Under the pieces are notes generated by a model, which was given only the letters and a program-made list of their open reading frames with translations, did no database searches and was not told the DNA's origin. A stretch of DNA of 8,036 bases from an uncultured Oscillospiraceae bacterium (GTDB lineage Bacteria; Bacillota; Clostridia; Oscillospirales; Acutalibacteraceae), in the NCBI GenBank assembly GCA_900547305.1, contig URGH01000088.1:1-8036 (forward strand). Direction: 5' to 3'. Positions 1 through 5,399 of this stretch are shown piece by piece. Each line of letters starts with the position of its first letter. Within the stretch, counting starts at the first letter, position 1. A program made the position numbers and the translations under genes.

Positions 1-182
1 CGCCTCGGTCGGTGCTTCTGCTTCGCAGAGGTGTCCACCGGACACCCGCACCCTTGCACAGGGGAGGCGTTTGGCTCCCTTCTTTTCGGCTTTGCTGAAA
101 CAGAGGGGAGCTGTCGTGCGTATGCACGACTGAGGGGTATTCTTCTCGTCTAATATCTAACGTCTAATATCTAACATCTAAT
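1..182. repeat. structured interspersed repeat-like element, truncated by the window edge
   Basis: Non-coding and dense in short stem-loops. TCTGC/GCAGA at 17-29; GGTGTCC/GGACACC at 30-46 with a 3-nt loop; TTTCGGC/GCTGAAA at about 84-100; GTCGTGC/GCACGAC at 113-130 with a GTAT loop. GGGGAG-type blocks lie between them (near 61 and 105). It ends in a tandem repeat: a 14-bp unit starting GTCTAATATC at 148-161 and again at 162-175, then a partial copy ATCTAAT at 176-182. From memory, similar GGGGAG / CTGAGGGG elements are dispersed in gut Clostridia genomes, which suggests a REP- or MITE-like family. That assignment is recall, not a search. No transposase or open frame with a ribosome site is present. 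The left end is missing. Confidence 0.55.
148..182. repeat. 14-bp tandem direct repeat, 2.5 copies
   Basis: Two identical 14-bp copies (148-161 and 162-175) are followed by a 7-bp partial copy. Each unit itself contains two TCTAA cores. It abuts the hairpin-rich element on its left. To its right (183-220) lies only AT-rich sequence with a weak 5-bp ACTTA/TAAGT hairpin. Confidence 0.75.
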
Positions 183-220
183 GTAGTGGTATTTTTATAA
201 TTAAATAACTTACCTAATAA

Positions 221-259
221 GTAAAAATCAACCGCAGCCCGATATGGGCCACGGTTGAT
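221..259 (-). terminator. Rho-independent terminator of the small-protein unit
   Basis: Read on the minus strand, ATCAACCG and CGGTTGAT form a perfect 8-bp outer stem (227-234 with 252-259). It continues through two G-U pairs into GCCC/GGGC around an ATATC loop, giving about 14 continuous pairs. A run of five T follows at once (complement of 223-227), then ACTTATT. The plus-strand side has no comparable T tract, so it works for the minus strand. It lies 39 bases beyond the stop of the 50-residue reading frame. Confidence 0.88.
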
Positions 260-297
260 GAGTACGGTTTTAATTTTATGAAACACCGCGCGGCGGG

Positions 298-450
298 CTA
301 TTTGCCCCACTCTGCGTATTTAACGGCAATTTCTAAAAATCTTCTTTCAATTTCCTTTCGGTCTTCTTCCGAAAGCGCTCTTAACTGCTTGAGCATTTCC
401 TCCTCTTTAAAGGTTATTAAAAAATAATTATTTCCCTGATTGCTATACAA
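298..450 (-). CDS. small hypothetical protein, about 50 aa, TTG start
   Basis: Not a recognised family. From TTG at 450 the frame gives 50 residues ending in VKYAEWGK and a TAG stop. The C-terminal half (LSEEDRKEIERRFLEIAV) is highly charged and strongly helical; there is no membrane segment. The TTG is chosen because AAAGGAAG lies 9 bases upstream, an ideal SD distance. An internal ATG at 396 would give 32 aa; it has GAGGAGG only 2 bases before it, too close for good initiation, but it cannot be excluded. The frame lies 48 bases downstream of the larger small-protein gene and just before a strong terminator, so it is probably the last gene of a two-gene unit. It could be a degraded remnant, but the intact SD, stop and terminator argue for a live small gene. 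Confidence 0.5.
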   Translation of the reverse strand: MYSNQGNNYFLITFKEEEMLKQLRALSEEDRKEIERRFLEIAVKYAEWGK

Positions 451-498
451 TTGTAATTACTTCCTTTACGTTTTTTAGGGTTTTAAATGAAGCAATTT

Positions 499-882
499 TC
501 AGGATAAATATCGTCCTAAATATGTAATAACGTCATATAGAACAGTCTTATTATTTTCCGCCAGTGCCGAAAGTATTTGGAGAGTGTCTGAATTTTTAAT
601 TTTATATCCTATTGAAATAATTGTGTCGTGAAGTATGGATATTTTGCGCTCGCAAGAAATATTATGATTATGGCAGCAGTTTGTTGAGAGCGGCGCAATA
701 CGGTAGGCTGATGATTCCTTAATCTTTTCCATATCCACCGGTTCAAACGATGACTCGGTGAGCGAATTATGATATTCAGAGTGATGCGCGGCGATAAAAT
801 CAGCATTTATTAAAAATGTGCAAAGCAATGTAATTACAATTATGCAGGCGCATAAAAGCCTTTTGCAATGCGGCTTATCCAT
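499..882 (-). CDS. small membrane-anchored His/Cys-containing hypothetical protein
   Basis: I do not recognise the family with confidence. The 127-residue product has a short basic start (MDKPHCKRLL), a hydrophobic segment at about 9-27 that should be a signal anchor or uncleaved signal peptide, then an exported domain. That domain carries two polar clusters: HHSEYH at 33-38 and CCHNHNISC at 69-77, with His85 after it. These could bind a metal or form disulfides, which is inference only. The remainder is predicted mostly helical. ATG at 882 is preferred because GGGGAG sits 8 bases upstream; in-frame GTG at 891 and ATG at 888 overlap or crowd that SD. By hand count, GC in 541-720 is about 37%, against 50-65% in sampled stretches of dapL, so the gene may be a late acquisition. 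It has its own promoter and operator-like dyad. Confidence 0.6.
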   Translation of the reverse strand: MDKPHCKRLLCACIIVITLLCTFLINADFIAAHHSEYHNSLTESSFEPVDMEKIKESSAYRIAPLSTNCCHNHNISCERKISILHDTIISIGYKIKNSDTLQILSALAENNKTVLYDVITYLGRYLS

Positions 883-921
883 AAACATCACTCCCCTTCA
901 GCGCCGTTTGGATACAAGCTC

Positions 922-950
922 ATTATAACACCGCATAATGCAAAACGCAA
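922..950 (-). promoter_or_regulatory. extended -10 promoter of the small-protein unit
   Basis: Minus strand: -10 TATAAT (complement of 922-927) with a TG dinucleotide placed as TGTTATAAT, i.e. an extended -10. A 17-bp spacer separates it from a weak -35 TTGCGT (945-950). Transcription would begin about 40 bases upstream of the ATG at 882. A better -35, TTGACA (complement of 989-994), exists further upstream but has no matching -10 at 16-18 bp. Confidence 0.65.
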
Positions 951-965
951 CAATTATTTTGCATT
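937..965. promoter_or_regulatory. inverted repeat, candidate operator
   Basis: AATGCAAAA at 937-945 and TTTTGCATT at 957-965 are perfect 9-bp arms separated by 11 bp. The dyad covers the -35 box and part of the spacer of the small-protein promoter, the usual place for a repressor site. Arm centres are 20 bp apart, two helical turns, which suits a dimeric regulator. The regulator is unknown. Confidence 0.5.
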
Positions 966-1029
966 TTAACAAAAAAATAGGCTATATATGTCAAATACTG
1001 TAATATAAAGGGCGCTTGTTATAAGGCAA

Positions 1030-2226
1030 TCAGCCCTTACGGAAAAGCGTTTCCAGGCGCTCAGCCGCCTCAAGGGTGTTTTCCCTGTTACCGAAGGAGG
1101 TCAGGCGGAAATAGCCCTCGCCCGCCTCACCGAAGCCCGCGCCGGGTGTTCCCACAAGCTGCGCGTTTTTAAGCAGATAATCAAAAAATTCCCAGGAGCC
1201 TGCATTGCCCGGGCATTTAAGCCATAAATACGGGGAATTTTCCCCGCCTACAAATTCAATTCCACTGTTTTTAAGCGCCACGCCTATTATGCGGGCGTTT
1301 TCCATATAATACGCCACAAGGGCTTTACATTCCTTTATTCCCTCGTCGGTCAAAACCGCCTCGGCAGCGCGCTGCACAATATACGGCACACCGTTGAATT
1401 TAGTAGCCTGCCGCCTTGCCCAAAGCGCCGAAAGCTTTGTGTCGCCCACCGTCAGCTCATCGGGGAATACGCTCCACGCACAGCGCGTGCCGGTAAAGCC
1501 CGCAGTTTTTGAAAAGCTGCAAATTTCAACGGCGCAGCTGTCCGCTCCCTCAATTTCATATATAGAGTGGGGGTAATCGCCGCTTATAAACGCCTCATAC
1601 GCCGAATCGAATATTATAAGCGAGCCGGTCTCGTTTGCAAAATCAACCCAAATTTTAAGCTGCTCGCGGCTGTAAACCGCGCCCGTGGGGTTATTGGGCG
1701 AGCAAAGATAAATAACATAGGGCTTTTTCTCGGTATTACCCGGCAGCGGTAAAAACCCGTTTTCGCGCGTACCCTTTAAAAAACTAATTTTATGCCCGCT
1801 CATAATATTACTGTCAAGATACACCGGGTACACGGGGTCGGGTATAAGTATTTCGTTATCGCCCAAAATATCAACTATATTGCCCACGTCGCTCTTAGCT
1901 CCGTCAGATACATATACTTCCTCGGAATTTCTGTTTACCGAAAAGCGCTTATAGTAATTCGCTATTTTCTCCCTTAAAAAATCATAGCCGTACTCGGGCG
2001 CATAGCCCCTGAAAGTGGCGGCGCTGCCCATTTCGTCAGCCGCGCTTTTAAGCGCTTTAACAGCCACCTCGGGCAGCGGCAGAGTAACGTCCCCTATGCC
2101 CAGCCTTATAATCTTTTTATCGGGGTTTTCGGCGGAATATTCCTTTACCCTTTTGGCAATTTCCGAAAAAAGATAGCTTTTTTTTACATTAAAATAATTT
2201 TCGTTTAACTTGATATTAAGATTCAT
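1030..2226 (-). CDS. dapL: LL-diaminopimelate aminotransferase
   Basis: Cytosolic PLP-dependent fold-type I aminotransferase that converts tetrahydrodipicolinate directly to LL-diaminopimelate with glutamate as amino donor, bypassing the acylated DapD/DapC/DapE route. The 398 aa are close to the family's usual ~410. Visible signatures: LNENYF then SYLFSEIAKRV at the N terminus; RLGIGDVT (41-48); SDGAKSD (107-113); SPNNPTG (176-182); FDSAY (206-210, the PLP-binding Asp-Ser-Ala-Tyr block); and SFSKTAGFTGTR, where Lys240 should form the Schiff base with PLP. The ATG overlaps the dapF stop as ATGA, so translation is probably coupled; only a weak GGGG lies upstream as an SD. DapF, the next enzyme in the pathway, is the upstream gene of the same operon. 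The SFSKTAGFTGTR and SYLFSEIA motifs favour DapL over general aspartate aminotransferases. Confidence 0.95.
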   Translation of the reverse strand: MNLNIKLNENYFNVKKSYLFSEIAKRVKEYSAENPDKKIIRLGIGDVTLPLPEVAVKALKSAADEMGSAATFRGYAPEYGYDFLREKIANYYKRFSVNRNSEEVYVSDGAKSDVGNIVDILGDNEILIPDPVYPVYLDSNIMSGHKISFLKGTRENGFLPLPGNTEKKPYVIYLCSPNNPTGAVYSREQLKIWVDFANETGSLIIFDSAYEAFISGDYPHSIYEIEGADSCAVEICSFSKTAGFTGTRCAWSVFPDELTVGDTKLSALWARRQATKFNGVPYIVQRAAEAVLTDEGIKECKALVAYYMENARIIGVALKNSGIEFVGGENSPYLWLKCPGNAGSWEFFDYLLKNAQLVGTPGAGFGEAGEGYFRLTSFGNRENTLEAAERLETLFRKG

Positions 2227-3068
2227 AATTCATATACCCCGTCATATACTTTTTCAGCCGCGCCGCGCATATATATGTGCGAATTTTCGGCATAAGTTAT
2301 CATTAAATCACCGCATTTAAGCCTTACGGTTATTTCCTCGCCGCGCTTGCAGTGCCCGTTCAGCACTGCCGCAACCACCGCCGCGCAAGCGCCCGTGCCG
2401 CAGGCAAAGGTTTCCCCGCTGCCGCGCTCCCACACCCGCATTTCAAGCTCTGTAGCGCTTATAACGCGTATAAATTCGGTATTTACCCTTTCGGGGAATA
2501 TGGGCGCGTTTTCAAAGGCAGGCCCTATTTTTTTAAGGTCAAGCCCCTGCACGTCTCCGCAAAAAACTACCGCGTGCGGGTTGCCCATTGATACTGCGGT
2601 TATGCGGTATTCTTTGTCCATTATCTGCAGCGGCTCGTTTATCATACACTCGCCGTCAAAAATCACGGGAATATCGCGCGGGGTTAAAACGGGCTTGCCC
2701 ATATCCACGGTTATAAACTCCGCTTTTCCGTTTTTCGCCTCAATTTTAAGGTTTTTTACGCCGCTTAAGGTTTCAACCGTTATAACGTCCTTTTTCGCAA
2801 TGCCGTTATCGTAAAGGTATTTTCCCACGCAGCGTATACCGTTGCCGCACATTTTGCCCTCGCTGCCGTCCATATTGAACATACGCATTTTCGCGTCCGC
2901 TATGTCCGACGGGCAAATAAGTATAAGTCCGTCGCTGCCGACCGACGTTCTTCTGGGCGACATACGTATAGCTAACTCCTGCGGATCTTCTATTTGCTGC
3001 TCAAAGCAGTTAATGTATATATAGTCGTTACCTATGCCGTGCATTTTTGTAAATTTGATTTGTTGCAT
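2223..3068 (-). CDS. dapF: diaminopimelate epimerase
   Basis: PLP-independent cytosolic racemase that converts LL-diaminopimelate to meso-diaminopimelate for peptidoglycan and lysine. With ATG at 3068 the product is 281 aa, the family norm. The two catalytic cysteines are clear: Cys74 in MCGNGIRC and Cys223 in ACGTGAC, one from each of the two pseudo-symmetric halves. KMHGIGNDY near the N terminus, MGNPHAV (161-167) and WERGSGET (213-220) are substrate-site motifs of the family. The start is set by GGAGG 7 bases upstream and by a promoter whose -10 lies 22 bases before the ATG. The frame stays open upstream to 3188, but that part overlaps the promoter and lacks homology-like features. First gene of dapF-dapL; its stop overlaps the dapL start by 4 bases. 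Confidence 0.96.
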   Translation of the reverse strand: MQQIKFTKMHGIGNDYIYINCFEQQIEDPQELAIRMSPRRTSVGSDGLILICPSDIADAKMRMFNMDGSEGKMCGNGIRCVGKYLYDNGIAKKDVITVETLSGVKNLKIEAKNGKAEFITVDMGKPVLTPRDIPVIFDGECMINEPLQIMDKEYRITAVSMGNPHAVVFCGDVQGLDLKKIGPAFENAPIFPERVNTEFIRVISATELEMRVWERGSGETFACGTGACAAVVAAVLNGHCKRGEEITVRLKCGDLMITYAENSHIYMRGAAEKVYDGVYEL

Positions 3069-3090
3069 ACACACGCCTCCGTTTATTAAA

Positions 3091-3119
3091 ATTTTACCAT
3101 AACCGCCCCTCTTTGTCAA
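3091..3119 (-). promoter_or_regulatory. sigma-A promoter of dapF-dapL
   Basis: Minus strand: perfect -35 TTGACA (complement of 3114-3119), 17-bp spacer, -10 TAAAAT (complement of 3091-3096). The predicted transcript starts near 3084, leaving a leader of only about 16 bases that contains little beyond the SD. There is no room for a lysine riboswitch or attenuator. Confidence 0.85.
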
Positions 3120-3136
3120 ACCGCCGATAAAAATTG

Positions 3137-3165
3137 TTGACTTTTTATTGCTTTTCGCGTAAAAT
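3137..3165 (+). promoter_or_regulatory. sigma-A promoter of glmS
   Basis: -35 TTGACT at 3137-3142, a 17-bp spacer, and -10 TAAAAT at 3160-3165. Its -35 is 17 bp from the dapF -35, so the two promoters are back to back. The start would be near 3172, giving a leader of about 60 bases before the ribozyme cleavage site and about 350 bases before the glmS ATG. Confidence 0.82.
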
Positions 3166-3223
3166 GAATTAAACGGATATTGTGCCATAAAATAATTTAA
3201 AGGAGAAAAAACCGTTATTTTTT

Positions 3224-3398
3224 ATAAAGAAAGCGCCGGGACCGTACATATGGCATAGCGGTTGACGAGGATGGGGAGCATCGAAATATTCGGCGGATGT
3301 CCCACGGCAGGCATGTCGTAAACACGCGTTTAAACCCCGGGAGTAATTCCGGAAACAGAGACGCGCTGCTATGTCAGAAAAAATATTTATACGTCGGT
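3224..3398 (+). promoter_or_regulatory. glmS ribozyme (glucosamine-6-phosphate-activated self-cleaving riboswitch)
   Basis: Recognised by conserved core blocks: AAGCGCC at 3231-3237 (cleavage expected between A3232 and G3233), GGUUGACGAGGAUGGGG at 3260-3276, AUCGAA, and UUCGGCGGAUG at 3289-3299. Helices that can be drawn by eye: P1 as ACCG/CGGU (3241-3244 with 3259-3262), P3 as GGCAUG/UAUGUC (3310-3315 with 3370-3375), P4 as CGCGU/ACGCG (3325-3329 with 3361-3365), and P4.1 as CCGGGA/UUCCGG (3337-3342 with 3347-3352) closed by a GUAA tetraloop. So the accessory P3-P4 domain is present. Known family behaviour: GlcN6P acts as the cleavage cofactor, leaving a 5'-OH mRNA that RNase J degrades, which lowers GlmS when amino sugar is plentiful. 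It precedes glmS on the same strand. The end positions are approximate. Confidence 0.95.
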
Positions 3399-3417
3399 AT
3401 GTACGGACGGCAGCTAA

Positions 3418-3462
3418 CCGAAAAGACGGATTTTTAAAACCCGCCTGTTTCGGCTTGTTTTC
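3418..3462 (+). terminator. terminator-like hairpin in the glmS leader (possible attenuator)
   Basis: CCGAAA (3418-3423) pairs with TTTCGG (3448-3453). Inside, AAG/CTT-like and CGG/CCG pairs extend the stem to about 11 bp with one bulge and one mismatch, closing an 11-base loop (3430-3440). CTTGTTTTC follows the stem. The shape is that of a modest intrinsic terminator or attenuator placed after the ribozyme and before glmS. Whether it stops polymerase is unknown; the T tract is imperfect. Confidence 0.4.
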
Positions 3463-3483
3463 ATATGCTTACAAGGGATAACT

Positions 3484-3513
3484 GCGCCTTTCCGTACTGC
3501 TGCGGAAAGGTGT
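3484..3513 (+). promoter_or_regulatory. hairpin sequestering the glmS Shine-Dalgarno
   Basis: CCTTTCCG (3487-3494) is perfectly complementary to CGGAAAGG (3503-3510) across an 8-base loop. Three further pairs (G-U, C-G, G-U) can extend it to 3484/3513. The right arm contains the only SD candidate for glmS, GGAAAGG, 9 bases before the ATG at 3520. The helix would therefore hide the ribosome site. The stem is followed by ATTTTT, so a termination role is also possible. Confidence 0.55.
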
Positions 3514-3519
3514 ATTTTT

Positions 3520-5346
3520 ATGTGCGGAATAGTTGGATTTACAGGTAAAACACAGGCGGCGGGCTTTTTGCTTGAGGGTCTTGAAAGACTTGAATACAGA
3601 GGCTACGATTCTGCCGGAATAGCGGTACTTAACGATAATAATTTGACGGTATGCAAAACTACCGAAAGAATTAAAAACCTTATAGAAAAAACAAACGGCG
3701 GCAAGGATATACACGGCACCACAGGCATAGGTCACACCCGTTGGGCGACCCACGGCGCGCCGTCGGATAAAAACGCTCACCCGCATACAAGCGGCGACGG
3801 TAAGTTCGCCGTGGTGCATAACGGTATTATTGAAAATTACGTTACCTTACGCGAAGAATTAAAGGCGGAGGGTGTGGAATTTAAAAGCGAGACCGATACC
3901 GAGGTAATACCCCAGCTTCTTGCCCGCTGCTACACCGGTGACTTTTTCGAGGCGGTTGCCAAAACCGTTAAAAGGCTTGAGGGTTCGTATGCGCTGGGCA
4001 TTATCTGCACCGATTACCCCGATACGCTTATAGCCGTGCGCAAATTCAGCCCGCTTATATTGGGGCTGTCGGATGACGCTAATTACATCGCCTCGGACGT
4101 TACGGCAATAGTATCTCACACAAAGGATATTATGTATATTGAAGACGGCGAAATTGCTGTGCTTAGCCCCTGCGGCGTTAAGCTTTATGACGGCGATAAA
4201 AACGAGCTGCACCGCGAACCCGCGGTTATTAACTGGGATGTTTCCGCCGCGGAAAAGGGCGGGTACGACCACTTTATGATGAAAGAAATAATGGAGCAGC
4301 CCGCCGCCGTTAAGCAGACGGTTGAAAGCCGAATTAACGGCAGAGAAATTGTGTTTGAGGGCTTAAAGCTGAACGCCGAAATGCTTAAAAACACCGAAAA
4401 GATAGAAATTGTAGCCTGCGGTTCGGCTTACCACGCGGGTATGGTGGGTAAATATGTTTTCGAGGAGCTTTTGCGCATACCCACTGCGGTGGATTACGCC
4501 AGCGAATACCGTTACCGCAACCCGATAACGGGAAATAAAACGCTTACCATAATAATAAGCCAGTCAGGTGAAACGGCCGATACCCTCGCCGCGCTTAAAG
4601 AGGCGAAAAAGCGCGGATCGCACACCCTTGCAATAGTAAACGTGGTGGGCAGCTCCATAGCAAACGCGGCTGACGACGTTATTTACACCTGGGCAGGCCC
4701 CGAAATTGCGGTTGCCACCACAAAGGGCTATTCCACGCAGTTATCAGTGCTTTATCTCTTTGCGGTTTGGGCGGCAAGACTGCTTAAAACCGCCGACGGC
4801 GCGCGGCTTGAAAAAATATTCGACGATATTTTAATGTTGCCCGAGCTTACCGAGCGTGTAATTTTGGCAGAGCCGCAAATAAAGGAAATGGCAAAGCACT
4901 GCGGCGACCCGAAATCGCTTTTCTTCATAGGCAGAAATATCGATTACGCGGTATCGCTGGAGGCGTCGCTCAAATTAAAGGAAATATCCTACATTCATTC
5001 CGAGGCCTACGCCGCGGGCGAATTAAAGCACGGCACTATCTCCCTTATTGAAGAGGGCAGAACGGTTATAGCCCTTGCCGCATATGAAGAACTTTTTGAT
5101 AAGCTGCTCAGCAATATTAAAGAGGTAAAGGCGCGCGGAGCGCACGTTTTAGCCTGCGCCACCGAGGGGCATACCGAAGTTGCAAAAGAGGCTGAGGACG
5201 TTATCTACATTCCTAAAATCGACCCGCTGCTTTTAGCGTCCTTAGAGGTTGTTCCTTTCCAGCTTTACGCTTATTATGTGGCGCTTTATAAAGGCTGCGA
5301 TATTGATAAACCCCGCAACCTTGCAAAGTCGGTTACGGTGGAATAA
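3520..5346 (+). CDS. glmS: glutamine--fructose-6-phosphate aminotransferase (isomerizing)
   Basis: Makes glucosamine-6-phosphate from fructose-6-phosphate and glutamine, the first committed step to UDP-GlcNAc. 608 aa, the family's normal length. An N-terminal class II glutaminase domain (about 2-235) begins MCGIVGF, so Cys2 becomes the N-terminal nucleophile after Met removal; HTRWATHG (72-79) and HNGIIENY (100-107) line that site. Two SIS sugar-isomerase domains follow (about 290-425 and 460-600): SQSGETADT at 347-355 is a phosphosugar-binding loop, and SEAYAAGELKHG (494-505), with His504, supports ring opening. The C-terminal tail NLAKSVTVE carries the expected catalytic Lys603. The ATG has GGAAAGG 9 bases upstream and tandem TAATAA stops close the gene. 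It is controlled by the upstream ribozyme, is transcribed divergently from dapF-dapL, and appears monocistronic, ending in a strong terminator. Confidence 0.98.
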   Translation: MCGIVGFTGKTQAAGFLLEGLERLEYRGYDSAGIAVLNDNNLTVCKTTERIKNLIEKTNGGKDIHGTTGIGHTRWATHGAPSDKNAHPHTSGDGKFAVVHNGIIENYVTLREELKAEGVEFKSETDTEVIPQLLARCYTGDFFEAVAKTVKRLEGSYALGIICTDYPDTLIAVRKFSPLILGLSDDANYIASDVTAIVSHTKDIMYIEDGEIAVLSPCGVKLYDGDKNELHREPAVINWDVSAAEKGGYDHFMMKEIMEQPAAVKQTVESRINGREIVFEGLKLNAEMLKNTEKIEIVACGSAYHAGMVGKYVFEELLRIPTAVDYASEYRYRNPITGNKTLTIIISQSGETADTLAALKEAKKRGSHTLAIVNVVGSSIANAADDVIYTWAGPEIAVATTKGYSTQLSVLYLFAVWAARLLKTADGARLEKIFDDILMLPELTERVILAEPQIKEMAKHCGDPKSLFFIGRNIDYAVSLEASLKLKEISYIHSEAYAAGELKHGTISLIEEGRTVIALAAYEELFDKLLSNIKEVKARGAHVLACATEGHTEVAKEAEDVIYIPKIDPLLLASLEVVPFQLYAYYVALYKGCDIDKPRNLAKSVTVE

Positions 5347-5356
5347 TAAATCGTGA

Positions 5357-5399
5357 AAAACAAAACAAGTCGGCAGAAATTGCCGACTTGTTTTGTTTT
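5357..5399. terminator. bidirectional Rho-independent terminator between convergent genes
   Basis: A perfect 19-bp stem (5357-5375 with 5381-5399) closes a 5-base GAAAT loop. The GC-rich core is AGTCGGCA/TGCCGACT, flanked by A-rich and T-rich arms, so each strand reads stem then T-rich tail (TTGTTTTGTTTTA on plus). It begins 10 bases after the glmS stop. Its right arm reaches into the TAA stop codon (5398-5400) of the converging DUF4097 gene. Confidence 0.93.

Noticed and set aside
963..994. TTGACA with TAAAAT on the minus strand as a second promoter for the small-protein unit.
   Set aside because: The spacer is 20 bp, too long; at 17 bp the -10 would be TGTTAA, a 3/6 match.
1005..1040. Possible dapL terminator: AAGGGC/GCCCTT pairing around the stop codon.
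   Set aside because: Only 6 bp with a 19-base loop, no T tract, and the stem includes coding sequence.
2347..2814. 155-codon plus-strand frame opposite dapF (and a similar one at 2352-2591).
   Set aside because: Antisense to an unambiguous gene, no SD or promoter, low-complexity Ser/Thr/Pro-rich product; a by-product of dapF codon bias.
3069..3090. Lysine riboswitch (L box) ahead of dapF, expected for some lysine-pathway operons.
   Set aside because: The predicted leader is about 16 bases; no space for an aptamer.
3069..3188. 40-residue N-terminal extension of dapF (open frame back to an ATG at 3188).
   Set aside because: It covers a TTGACA-17-TAAAAT promoter and lacks family features; ATG at 3068 has a good GGAGG SD and gives the normal family length.
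3199..3206. AAAGGAGA ribosome-site-like sequence upstream of the ribozyme.
   Set aside because: No ATG, GTG or TTG at a proper distance downstream; probably just purine-rich leader.
3465..3548. 27-residue frame (MLTRDNCAFPYCC...) overlapping the glmS start out of frame, a possible leader peptide.
   Set aside because: No SD before its ATG; its codons are explained by the SD hairpin and the glmS start. A translated leader cannot be excluded, but nothing supports it.
3469..3819. Minus-strand frame opposite the glmS start (and others at 3859-4272 and 4185-4394).
   Set aside because: Antisense shadows of glmS with no initiation signals or recognisable domains.
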